Shown here: positions 56,174-64,000 of the stretch, in pieces
How the letters are laid out: every line of letters begins with the position of its first letter
Numbering within the stretch: the stretch's first letter is position 1
NCBI GenBank assembly: GCA_019056435.1
Contig: CP077641.1
Span: 930,001 to 994,000 of the forward strand
Direction of reading: 5' to 3'
Length of the DNA stretch: 64,000 nucleotides
Source of the DNA: Stutzerimonas stutzeri
GTDB lineage: Bacteria; Pseudomonadota; Gammaproteobacteria; Pseudomonadales; Pseudomonadaceae
Program-made: the position numbers and the translations under genes
The notes under the pieces: generated by a model
Databases searched by the model: none
What the model was told of the DNA's origin: nothing
Seen by the model: only the letters and a program-made list of their open reading frames with translations

Positions 56174-57204
56174 TCAGGACAGCAGGCTGACCACCGCGAA
56201 GCGGCTGATGGTGGCCTGGGCCACGACCGTCTGGGTGACGGCCGCGTAGCTGGAGGGCTGCGCTGCATCAGGTTGAACACCGAACGGGAGAAGTCCAGCG
56301 CCCACTGCTTCTCGTCCGCATGGGCCTGGCGGGCGAGAAACTCGCGGATTTCCTTCTGGCGGTTACTCAGTTGCTCGCGCAGCGCGGTGACTTTGTCGAG
56401 CCCGGTGACCACCGAATCGAGCAAGCGGCGCAGTTCGCGAAAGGAGTCCAGCTGCAGGTCCTCGGGCAGCGCGAGCAGCTGGTCTTCCTGGCTCTGCAGA
56501 CGAACGTACCGACCCTTCTCGAACAGCTTGCCCTCGCCCTGCACCGCCAACTGGCCCTTGAGCTTCTGCCAATCGGCTTCACGCGCGGAGAATTTCAACT
56601 CGCCGTTCTGATCCAGCTCGGCGCGAATACCGGCCTGCCCGAGGCTGCCGTTGAAGCGGCGCAGGATCTGCTCGTCGGTCATCTCGTCGTCGAGCACCAC
56701 CGCGACCGGCTCGGCCAGCTGGCGACCGCCACTGAACAGCAGGGTTTCGCGGCCGGACTGACGAATCTGCTCCAGCGACTCGAGCCCCTGCAGGCTGAAA
56801 CGGCTGCGGACGGGTTCGGTCAGGCGCAGCTTGAGCGTCGCATCGAGGGATTCGCCGGAGCGCTGGCGGCGCGCCTTCAGCAGCTCGCCGAGTTGCTGGG
56901 CCGAGCGACGGATATTTTCTTCACCGCTCGGCTGCGGCGCGCTGATCTGACGGCTGAGGTCCAGCTTGAGCTGGGACAGGCGGCTCTGCAGATCACCCAG
57001 GTAGCTGTCGGCCGACTGCATTGACGACAGCTGCTGGTTGAGCTGCAGGCTGAAGCTGGTGCTCTTGCTGGGAGCCGTCTCGGCGTGCGGCGTTTCCGAC
57101 GGCAGGCCGCCCCGCAACGGCGCAGGCGCATCGCGCAGCAGGGCTTCGCGCCGCTCCTGCGGATTGATTGCGGAAACAGCGGGTAGCTGCTTGCCAATCT
57201 TCAT
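56174..57204 (-). CDS. Uncharacterised flagellar-operon protein with flagellin-like C-terminus (frame broken by one missing base)
   Basis: This gene follows flgL after 14 bases and is the last of the flagellar operon here. The N-terminal ~100 residues are low-complexity and helical. The middle has DEQILRRFNGSLGQAGIRAELD followed by NGELKFSAREADW, which resembles the flagellin hook-IN repeat. A coiled-coil region (EQLSNRQKEIREFLARQAHADEKQW) comes next. The open frame ends in arginine-rich nonsense. Adding one base in the G-run at 56255-56257 restores NLMQRSPSSYAAVTQTVVAQ and ATISRFAVVSLLS, with a stop at 56174-56176 (343 residues). That C-terminus resembles a flagellin D0 helix. I do not recognise the protein. 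Confidence 0.7.
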
Positions 57205-57218
57205 TCACGCTACCTCGG

Positions 57219-58133
57219 TCAGAGCATGCCGAACAGCGACAGCCCGTTGATCTTCAAATAGGTCTTCTGCGTCGCCTGCAGCGACAGCTGATAGTTGTTC
57301 AGGTCGATGCTGGCGGTGGCGTAGTCGAGCTGCGAGAGCTCGCCTTCAATCTTCTGGTTCACCAGCGAGACGTCTTCGTTGCTGCTCGACAGCAGCGTCA
57401 GGGTGTTCTGCCGCCCGCCCAGCTCGGAGACCGCGCCGAGCAGCTCGCCGTGGGTCGCATCGAGGCTGTTCAGGGTAGCGGTGACGCTGGCCTGGACGGC
57501 CGGATCGCTGGCATCGAGTGCCGGGTCGGCGAGGCGCGTCACCAGCGCATTGAGCTCGTTGAGCAGGGCGACCCCGCCGCCGAAGACCTGTGCGGCGGTG
57601 ACATTTTCCTCGACCAGTACGCCATTGGCGACTGCCGCCTGGCGGTATTGATCGTTGCCGGTCAGCGCATAGGTCTGGCTGGCCTCGTCGAAGGTGATCG
57701 CCGGGCGGTCGCTGAGCGTGCCGGAGAACAGGTAGCGGCCCTCTTCATCACGCACGTTGGCGAAGCTGAGGATGGTCCTTTCGAGGTTGCCCAGCTCGTT
57801 GGCGATGGCGGCCAGGTCTTCGCTGGTGTTGCTGCCGTTGGCGGCCCACAGCAGCAGGTCGCGCACGTTGAGCATGGTGTCCGAGGCGGCCTTGAGGTTG
57901 CTCTCCTGCTTGGACAGGTTGCCCGAGACGTTGGCAATGTTGGTGCGGTACTGGGCCAGGGTCGCTTCCTCGCGCTGGATGCGCAGCACCCGCACGGCGG
58001 AAATCGGGTCGTCGGACGGCAACAGCATGCGCTCGCCGGTGGCCATCTGCTGCATCAGCTTGCCGAGCTTCTCGGAGCTGACGTTCAGCGAGCCGTGCAT
58101 CATGGCGGTGATCTGGGCGTTGGAGATGCGCAT
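57219..58133 (-). CDS. flgL: Flagellar hook-associated protein 3 (hook-filament junction)
   Basis: FlgL is the second junction protein between hook and filament and is secreted through the flagellar type III system. The N-terminal D0/D1 helices are visible (ISNAQITAMMHGSLNVSSEKLGKLMQQM and LPSDDPISAVRVLRIQREEATLAQY, a flagellin-type signature). The C-terminal helix is LSQLDYATASIDLNNYQLSLQATQ and TYLKINGLSLFGML. The central part is 304 residues long overall, much shorter than P. aeruginosa FlgL as I remember it (about 430). It follows flgK by 30 bases. Length supports a lateral-type flagellum. Confidence 0.93.
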   Translation of the reverse strand: MRISNAQITAMMHGSLNVSSEKLGKLMQQMATGERMLLPSDDPISAVRVLRIQREEATLAQYRTNIANVSGNLSKQESNLKAASDTMLNVRDLLLWAANGSNTSEDLAAIANELGNLERTILSFANVRDEEGRYLFSGTLSDRPAITFDEASQTYALTGNDQYRQAAVANGVLVEENVTAAQVFGGGVALLNELNALVTRLADPALDASDPAVQASVTATLNSLDATHGELLGAVSELGGRQNTLTLLSSSNEDVSLVNQKIEGELSQLDYATASIDLNNYQLSLQATQKTYLKINGLSLFGML

Positions 58134-58163
58134 GGTGTCTTTCTCGTCAGTCGAGCCGGCGGC

Positions 58164-59531
58164 TCAGAACATCGCCAGTACGGCGTTGAACAGGTCGTTG
58201 GAGGTGCTGATGACTTTCATGTTGGCCTGGTAGGCCTGCTCGTAGGCCATGAGGTTGACGGCCTCCTCGTCCAGGTTGACCGCGCTGACGCTGTCGCGCT
58301 GGGCCTGGGCCTGCTGGGCGACGGCGGTCGCCGCGCCGAGGTCCGCCTGGTTCTGCCGGCTGGCGCTGGCGACACGGCCGACCAGGCCGGCATAGGCGTC
58401 GTTGAGCGGCACGTTGTTGCCGGCCACGCTCACGCTGGCGGACCTGATGTCGAGCAGCGCCAGCAGGGTCTTGTTGTTGCCGACCTCGCCTGCGGTGGAC
58501 GACAGCGCCAGTTCCGAGGCGCCAAGCGCATTCACCGCGAGCATGCCGCTGGTACTGCCGGCGGTGTAGCTGAAGAGCGGCTGGCCCGGGTTGCCGTCGA
58601 GGTCGAAGCCGCCGGCCAGGGTGTCGTTGACCAGGCTCGCGATGGCCTCGGCCATGTCATGCAGGTCCTGCTGGGCCGGGCGCAGCGCGCCGTATTCCAT
58701 GTCGTAGAGGCCGCCGAGCGAACCGCCAAGGCCCTGCTGGTTGAGCGGAAAGGTGGTCTTGGCGAACACCAGCGTCATCTCCTGCTCGCCGGCGAGGCTG
58801 GCGTTGATCTTCAACTGCCCCGCCGTTGCGCCCGCGACCAGGGGCTGGCCGTTGGCGAGCGACACGCTGAGCGTGCCGTCCGGCGCTTCCTGCACGCGGA
58901 TGCCGGCGTACTGGCTGAGATCCTTGACCAGATTTTCCCGGGTGTCGCGCAGGGTCGCGGTGTTGCGCCCGGCCGATTCCATCTCGCGGATCTGCGCGTT
59001 TAGCTCGGCGATGTTGCCGGACAGCCCGTTGATCTCGCTGGTCATCGCCACGCGCTGCCCCTGCAGGGCGTTGAGCTGGGTGCCGATGTTGGCGTTCAGG
59101 CCATTGAAGCGCTGGGCCAGCTGCTTGGCTTCGCTGATGATCTGCTGGCGCAGGGCGATGGATTCGGGCGTGGAGCTGGCCTCGCTGAGCGCGGCGAAGA
59201 AATTGTCCAGGCCGACGCTGACGCTGGAACCCTCGCTGTCGATCAGGCCTTCGAGCGCGGTCAGGTACTGCTGGTTGGTCGTGAAGTACTGCTGGTCGGT
59301 GGTGGCGCGCCACAGCTGCTGGTTCTGAAAATCGTTGGACAGCCGACGGATGCTGCTGACCTGCACGCCGCCGCCAATGCTGACCGCGGTCTGTCCACCC
59401 AGCGAATGCAGATCCGGCGTCAGGCGGCTGAAGCCCGGCGTGTTGACGTTGGCGATGTTCTGCCCGGTCGCCGAGAGCGCGATCTGCGAGGCGCGAACGC
59501 CGCTGTAGCCGATTTGACCCAAAATACTCAC
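58164..59531 (-). CDS. flgK: Flagellar hook-associated protein 1
   Basis: FlgK is the first junction protein, connecting hook and filament. The flg-rod N-terminal motif is GVRASQIALSATGQNIANVNTPGFSR, and the C-terminal flagellar bb_C motif is NLMAYEQAYQANMKVISTSNDLFNAVLAMF. The middle is reduced: the whole protein is 455 residues against about 680 in P. aeruginosa. The start overlaps the flgJ stop by four bases (ATGA). The short length resembles the LfgK of lateral flagella. Confidence 0.95.
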   Translation of the reverse strand: MSILGQIGYSGVRASQIALSATGQNIANVNTPGFSRLTPDLHSLGGQTAVSIGGGVQVSSIRRLSNDFQNQQLWRATTDQQYFTTNQQYLTALEGLIDSEGSSVSVGLDNFFAALSEASSTPESIALRQQIISEAKQLAQRFNGLNANIGTQLNALQGQRVAMTSEINGLSGNIAELNAQIREMESAGRNTATLRDTRENLVKDLSQYAGIRVQEAPDGTLSVSLANGQPLVAGATAGQLKINASLAGEQEMTLVFAKTTFPLNQQGLGGSLGGLYDMEYGALRPAQQDLHDMAEAIASLVNDTLAGGFDLDGNPGQPLFSYTAGSTSGMLAVNALGASELALSSTAGEVGNNKTLLALLDIRSASVSVAGNNVPLNDAYAGLVGRVASASRQNQADLGAATAVAQQAQAQRDSVSAVNLDEEAVNLMAYEQAYQANMKVISTSNDLFNAVLAMF

Positions 59532-60586
59532 GACAAGACTTCCTTAGGCTCGACCCGGATCGGTTGGGCGAACGCTCCCGACAGGTGGCGCCGCGCGGAG
59601 ACCGCTAGCTGCTGGTTGGTAAAGGCGACCGGATCGAGCCTGGGCTTAAATTCGCGGGCCGCCACCGATGCGTCCGGCGCTGTCGTACCCGCTGCACCGG
59701 GCATCGGTTGCACGGCGGCGCGGTCGGGCTGGTGCGCTGGCGCCGCAGCCTGCAGGTCATCGAGGATGTTGCGGGTGTAATTGCGCGTCTCCGCGTAGGG
59801 AATCTTCTGTACCCAGGCGCCGGTACCGATTTCACCGGTGCGCGGGTCGCCGTGGGCCTTGAGCCACTCGTCCACCTTGCCCGGGCCGGCGTTGTAGGCA
59901 GCCAGGGCCAGCGCCTGGTGACCGTCGTAGCGGTCGAGCATCTTGTTCAGGTAGGCACTGCCCAGACGCTTGTTGTAGTCAGCGTCGGTGGTCAGGCGGG
60001 CCTCGCTGAACGGCAGGCCGAGTTCGGCCGCCATGTCCCTCGCGGTGCCGGGCATCAGCTGCATCAGGCCACGCGCACCCTTGGGCGAAACGGCGGCGAT
60101 GTTGCCGCTGGATTCATGCTTGATGACGCTGTCGACCAGCGCCTTGAAGCCGGCCTTGCCGCTTTCCCAGGCATTGTCCAGCGCATCGACGCCGCGCTGC
60201 CAGGTGCCGCGTAGCGCGTGCAGGCCGCCGCTCTGCAAACCACTGCCGACGTGACCGGCGATGGCAGTCGGCGCGGGCGCACCACCGGTTTCGCCACCGA
60301 GCTGCTGCACCAGCATGTCGGCGATGCCGGTCTGGCGTTTGCCGGCCAGGGTGTCGGCGAGCACTTCGTCGTAGAAGTCGCGCATGGTGTCCAGCTCGCG
60401 GCTGCGCATCGGGTTGCCGGCGCCGAGCACATCGCCGGCCTTGCGCATCTGCTTGAGGATCTGCTGCAGGAACATGGCCTCGAACTGCTCGGCGACGACT
60501 TCCAGCTGCTGGCGCCGCGCCGCGGTCGGGCCGTCGGCGCGGTTGCGCATGGAAGCGAGGTGTTGGGGAAGGGATACGATGCTCAT
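59528..60586 (-). CDS. flgJ: FlgJ: rod-cap domain fused to an SLT lytic transglycosylase
   Basis: The N-terminal ~100 residues match the rod-binding/rod-cap domain (AEQFEAMFLQQILKQMRKA, GIADMLVQQL). The C-terminal part is not the glucosaminidase (GH73) domain of E. coli or P. aeruginosa FlgJ. It is an SLT (GH23) fold, with catalytic Glu158 in KHESSG, GARGLMQLMPGTA (170-182), AYNAGPGKV (230-238) and IPYAETRNYTRNIL (262-275). It would clear peptidoglycan for the rod. The protein is 352 residues. The start is MSIVSLPQ, not the earlier in-frame codon. Confidence 0.93.
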   Translation of the reverse strand: MSIVSLPQHLASMRNRADGPTAARRQQLEVVAEQFEAMFLQQILKQMRKAGDVLGAGNPMRSRELDTMRDFYDEVLADTLAGKRQTGIADMLVQQLGGETGGAPAPTAIAGHVGSGLQSGGLHALRGTWQRGVDALDNAWESGKAGFKALVDSVIKHESSGNIAAVSPKGARGLMQLMPGTARDMAAELGLPFSEARLTTDADYNKRLGSAYLNKMLDRYDGHQALALAAYNAGPGKVDEWLKAHGDPRTGEIGTGAWVQKIPYAETRNYTRNILDDLQAAAPAHQPDRAAVQPMPGAAGTTAPDASVAAREFKPRLDPVAFTNQQLAVSARRHLSGAFAQPIRVEPKEVLS

Positions 60587-60653
60587 GCGCCACAACCTAT
60601 TCAGAATCTGCAGCGGGTCCGGCTGCCGCATCGGCGGGCCGGCTACCGCGGTG

Positions 60654-61762
60654 TTACATCACGATCAGTTCAGCGTTCAGCGCACCGGCGCGTTCCAGCG
60701 ACTGCAGGATGCTCATCACGTCGTCGGGCGTGGCGCCCAGGCTGTTGATGGTGTTGATGATGCTTTCCAGGCTGGCGCCTTCCGGCCACTTGAACATGGC
60801 CTTGCGGTCCTGCTCGATGGCGACGTCCGACTGCGGGGTAACCACGGTTTCGCCGCCGGCGAAGGCATTCGGCTGGCTGACCTGCGGGCGCTCGCTGATG
60901 GTCACGGTCAGGCTGCCATGGGCCACGGCCGCGGCCTTCACCCGCACGCCCTGGCCGACCACCACGGTGCCGGTGCGGCTGTTGAACACCACTTTCGGCC
61001 GGGTGCGTCCCTCTTCCACTTCCAGGCGTTCGAGCATGGCCATGAAGCTCATGCGCTGGGTGCTGGTGACCGGTGCGCGGATCGACACCTTGGTGGCATT
61101 GAGCGCGGTCAGGTGCCCGGGCCAAAGTAGGCATCCACCGCATCGACCACGCGGGTCACGGTCTGGAAGCTCGGCTGGCGCACGTTGAGCATCACCTCCG
61201 GGCGCTCGGCGAAGTCGCTCGGGATCATCCGCTCGATGGAAGCGCCGTTGGGGATCAGGCCGCTGTTGGAGGTGTTGATGGCGACCTTCGAGCCACTGGC
61301 GCCTTCAGCGTTGACGCCGCCGACGATCACCGCGCCCTGGGCCAGCGCATAGATCTCGCCGTCGACGCCCTGCAGCGGGGTCATCAGCAGCTGGCCGCCG
61401 CGCAGGCTCTTGGCGTCGCCCAACGAGGAGACGGTGACATCGACGGTCTGCCCGGCACTGTAGGACGGCGGCACGGTGGCGGTGATGGTCACGGCGGCGA
61501 CGTTCTTCAGCTTCGGATCGACGTTCGGCGGCAGGTTCACGCCGAACTGCTTGATCATGTTCGCCACCGACTGGCTGGTGAACTTGACTTGGTTCTTGTC
61601 GCCGGTGCCGTCGAGGCCGACCACCAGGCCGTAGCCGATCAGCTGGTTGCCACGGATACCCTCGATATCCACCAGGTCCATCAGCGGCACGGCCTGGGCC
61701 GGCAGCTGCCACAGCGCGACGGCGGCGAGGAACAGCTTGAGGGGGCGCATGAGGCTAGTCAT
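60654..61762 (-). CDS. flgI: Flagellar P-ring protein (frame broken by one missing base)
   Basis: FlgI forms the periplasmic P-ring around the rod. A signal peptide (cleavage after [11 protein letters not shown]) precedes [29 protein letters not shown], the family signature. The frame breaks at about 61116-61118. A missing C in the plus-strand run converts YFGPG to a stop. With it added, the sequence continues [18 protein letters not shown] and ends [14 protein letters not shown] at 60654 (369 residues). It lies between flgH (16-base gap) and flgJ. Confidence 0.94.
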
Positions 61763-61778
61763 GTAGAGGTCGGCTCAC

Positions 61779-62450
61779 TTAAAGGGGGAACAACGGCGAC
61801 GCGAAGAAGCGCGTCAGCCAGCCGGCCGAATTGCTGTCGTTGAGCACGCCGCGACCGGCGTAGGAAATCTTCGCGTTGGCCACGCTCTGCGAGGACACCT
61901 GGTTGTAGCGGTTGATGTCGTCGATGCGCACCAGGCCGGTCAGGCGAATGTATTCATCGCCCTGGTTCAGGCGCAGCGCCTTCTCACCCTTGATCAGCAG
62001 GGTGCCGTTGGGCAACACGCGATGCACGCTGACGGCGATGGAGCCGCGCAGGGTGTTCTGCTGCGAACTCTTGGCCGAACCCTTGAATTCGCGCTCGCCG
62101 GACGCTGAGCTTTCGACGTCGGGGTAGGCCTTGCCGAGGATGGTGGGCACGCCGATGCCGATGCTCGATTCCTTGCCGAAGCTGGTGCCGGCGCTCTTGC
62201 TCGACTGAGTCGATTCGTCCAGCACCACAGTGAGGATGTCGCCGACCCGTACCGCACGCTTGTCGCTGATCAGCGAGCCGCTGTAGCCGGAGCGGAACAG
62301 GCCGCCGCTGGTGGTCGGCGGCAGGCTGTAGTCCAGCTCCAGCGGCTCGTACTCGGCCGACGGCTCCTCGGGCAGCATCTCGTTGAAGCTGGCACAGCCG
62401 GTCAACAAGGCCAGTGCGACAAGCAGAATCGGCGTACGCATCATCAACAC
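61779..62450 (-). CDS. flgH: Flagellar L-ring lipoprotein
   Basis: FlgH makes the outer-membrane L-ring. The lipobox LLTGC places the lipidated Cys at residue 19. The L-ring domain is recognisable in DILTVVLDESTQSSKSAGTSFGKES, SVHRVLPNGTLLIKGEKALRLNQGDEYIRLTG and YAGRGVLNDSNSAGWLTRFF, ending in the hydrophobic tail. At 223 residues the length is normal. It begins directly after the flgG stop. Several nearby ATG codons at the start (residues 1, 3, 4) are possible. Confidence 0.96.
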   Translation of the reverse strand: MLMMRTPILLVALALLTGCASFNEMLPEEPSAEYEPLELDYSLPPTTSGGLFRSGYSGSLISDKRAVRVGDILTVVLDESTQSSKSAGTSFGKESSIGIGVPTILGKAYPDVESSASGEREFKGSAKSSQQNTLRGSIAVSVHRVLPNGTLLIKGEKALRLNQGDEYIRLTGLVRIDDINRYNQVSSQSVANAKISYAGRGVLNDSNSAGWLTRFFASPLFPL

Positions 62451-63235
62451 TCAGACGGTCTGGTTGAGGAACTGCTGCATGCCGCTGGCGGCATCGAGCA
62501 CCTTGGCGTTGGCCTCGTAGGCCCGCTGGATGGCGATCATCGCCACCATGGCCTCGACCACCTGCACGTTGGAGCCCTCCAGCACGCCCTGCTTGAGCTG
62601 GCCCAGGCCCTCTTCGCCCGGCACACCTTCCACCGCTTCGCCGCTGGCGACGCTTTCGCGATAGAGGTTGCCGCCCAGTGCTTCCAGGCCCCCGGATTGG
62701 TGAAGTTGACCAGGGTGATCTGCCCCAGCTCGGACGGCAGGGTGTCACCCGGCAGAACGGCGGTGACGATGCCATCGGCCCCGACGGTGAAACCGGTGCT
62801 GCCCTGCGGCACTTCGATGGCCGGCGCCAGCGGCAGGCCCTGAGCATTGACCATCACGCCCTCGGCGTTGAGCTGGAACTGGCCGTTCTCGGTGTAGAGG
62901 ATGTCGCCGTTGGGCGCCTCGACCTGAAAGAAGCCGCGTCCCACGATGGCCAGGTCCATCGGCTGGCCGGTGGTCTGAATGCTGCCCTCGGTGAACACCT
63001 TCTGCGTGCCGGCGACGCGCACGCCGCTGCCCAGCTGGATGCCGGAGGGCACGGTGTTGATCTCGTCAGCCTGGGCGCCGGGCTGTTTTTCGATGCTGTA
63101 GAACAGGTCTTCGAAGACCGCGCGGTCGCTCTTGAAGCCGTTGGTGTTGACGTTGGCCAGGTTGTTGGCGACGGTCGCCATGGCGGTGTCTTGTGCAGCC
63201 AGGCCGGTCTTGCTGACCCAAAGTGCGGAATTCAT
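62451..63235 (-). CDS. flgG: Flagellar distal rod protein (frame broken by one missing base)
   Basis: FlgG forms the distal rod. The N-terminal flg-rod motif ALWVSKTGLAAQDTAMATVANNLANVNTNGFK and the C-terminal VEAMVAMIAIQRAYEANAKVLDAA are unmistakable. The frame breaks at the C-run 62689-62693. With one more base the sequence reads NFTNPGGLEALGGNLYRESVASGEA through to FLNQTV at 62451. Corrected length is 261 residues, the usual size. It follows flgF after 14 bases. Confidence 0.95.
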
Positions 63236-63249
63236 GCGTTATCTCCCGA

Positions 63250-63978
63250 TCAGCTGCCGCGGATCATTCGGTTGCCGGCGTCGGAAAGGTCCTCGGCGGC
63301 TTTCATCATCTTTACCTGGGTTTCGAACAGGCGGTTCAGGCTCATGGTCGAGGCCAGCTCGTCGATCGCCGAGACGTTGCTCGACTCGAGAAAACCGCTG
63401 GCCAGGCGCACGTCTTCGCTGGGTGCAGCGGGCTCGCCGTTGCGTGTCACCAGCAGGCCGGCTTCGTTCTTCATCAGGTTCGCAGCGGGCACGTCGACCA
63501 GGCGGATGCGGTCGACCTCGGCCATCAGGTAATCGCCCGGCGCCATGATCGAGACGGTGCCGTCGTTGCCGATTTCCACTCGGTCATGCTCGGGCAGCTC
63601 GATCGGCCCGCCCTCGCCCATGACGGCGCGACCGTTGAGGGTCAAGCGGCCTTCGGCATCGATCTGCATGCTGCCCTGGCGGGTATAGGCCTCGCCTTCG
63701 CCGTCCTGCAGGACGATCAGGCCGGTGCCCTTGACCGCGAAATCCAGCTCGCGGCCGGTGGCGACCATCGGGCCGGCGGCCAGGCTGACGCCGTTGTTCT
63801 CGACCACCGCCATGTGCCGGCTGTCATAGCCGTAACCTTCGACCGCCACGGCCTGGGCGCGCTCGAGGTCGGCGCGAAAGCCGGGCGTGTTGACGTTGGC
63901 CAGGTTGTTGGAGCGCACCTGCAGCGACATCATCGTGCGGCTGGCGGCGGTCATCGCCGTGTATCCCAAACGGTCCAT
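63250..63978 (-). CDS. flgF: Flagellar proximal rod protein
   Basis: This 242-residue proximal rod component has an N-terminal motif MDRLGYTAMTAASRTMMSLQVRSNNLANVNTPGF and a C-terminal DELASTMSLNRLFETQVKMMKAAEDLSDAGNRMIR. It is intact. It heads the visible operon. A few codons beyond it (63988-64000 read on the minus strand, ending in TGA) could be the tail of an upstream gene such as flgE, but this is too short to identify. Confidence 0.95.
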   Translation of the reverse strand: MDRLGYTAMTAASRTMMSLQVRSNNLANVNTPGFRADLERAQAVAVEGYGYDSRHMAVVENNGVSLAAGPMVATGRELDFAVKGTGLIVLQDGEGEAYTRQGSMQIDAEGRLTLNGRAVMGEGGPIELPEHDRVEIGNDGTVSIMAPGDYLMAEVDRIRLVDVPAANLMKNEAGLLVTRNGEPAAPSEDVRLASGFLESSNVSAIDELASTMSLNRLFETQVKMMKAAEDLSDAGNRMIRGS

Positions 63979-64000
63979 GGATCAGCCTCAGAGTGCGCTA

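Noticed and set aside
63988-64000. C-terminus of an upstream flagellar gene (flgE)
   Set aside because: Only three sense codons and a stop are visible at the window edge, not enough to identify it.

Overview
The window is high-GC gammaproteobacterial DNA. Gene order and protein content point to the Pseudomonas/Stutzerimonas stutzeri group. Supporting points are the tatC-rsmE, dtd-pip and pycBA-LysR-RpiR-zwf-trhP-uvrD blocks, an ectABCD-ask operon, selAB with the selC tRNA, and an flg operon encoding short FlgK and FlgL. No chromosomal origin, rRNA, CRISPR array, prophage or IS element was seen.

Layout: 0-9.9 kb is housekeeping: the end of tatC, rsmE, a UPF0158 gene, dtd, pip, small lipoproteins and a lipocalin, a DUF924 gene, fbp, glgP, a YkgJ-type gene and a thioesterase. 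9.9-20.3 kb is central carbon metabolism: a same-strand run sbtA-sbtB-glsA-carbonic anhydrase, the two-subunit pyruvate carboxylase pycA/pycB with a divergent LysR regulator, and a divergent RpiR/HexR-type regulator and zwf pair with a textbook HexR-like operator between them. 20.9-25.7 kb is the ectoine/hydroxyectoine operon ectABCD plus the specialised aspartokinase. A DUF2243-ctaG pair follows on the other strand. 27-36 kb holds trhP (U32 peptidase family), a GGDEF-EAL protein, uvrD, an orphan TRAP-type solute-binding protein and a Tim44-like membrane protein. 36.5-40 kb is the selenocysteine machinery selA-selB-selC. 40-48.7 kb holds cfa, a SulP transporter with a universal stress protein, an HD-GYP protein and a DctB/DctD-like two-component system. 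49-54.9 kb is an ECF42-type sigma factor with its DGPF/YCII and NTF2-like partners, then a TonB-dependent receptor with a PepSY membrane protein. An exported lactonase follows. 56.2-64 kb is a minus-strand flagellar operon flgF-G-H-I-J-K-L plus one unrecognised gene.

How the genes fit together: bicarbonate uptake (SbtA), CO2/bicarbonate interconversion (carbonic anhydrase) and pyruvate carboxylase form a plausible route to oxaloacetate and aspartate. Aspartokinase and EctABCD draw on that pool to make ectoine and hydroxyectoine. Glutaminase and Zwf could supply glutamate and NADPH. This link is inferred from gene function and neighbourhood only. The flagellar genes look like a second (lateral-type) system because FlgK and FlgL are short and FlgJ carries an SLT lytic transglycosylase domain in place of the usual glucosaminidase.

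A strong caveat applies to the whole window. At least 16 single-base indels, mostly in short homopolymers, break 15 otherwise conserved genes: ykgJ-like, pycB, zwf, GGDEF-EAL, uvrD (two, compensating), TRAP SBP, selA, sulP, dctD, ECF sigma, NTF2-like, PepSY, the terminal flagellar gene, flgI and flgG. The density and position of these events suggest residual sequencing error rather than gene decay. Broken genes are therefore given as CDS over their full reconstructed extent.
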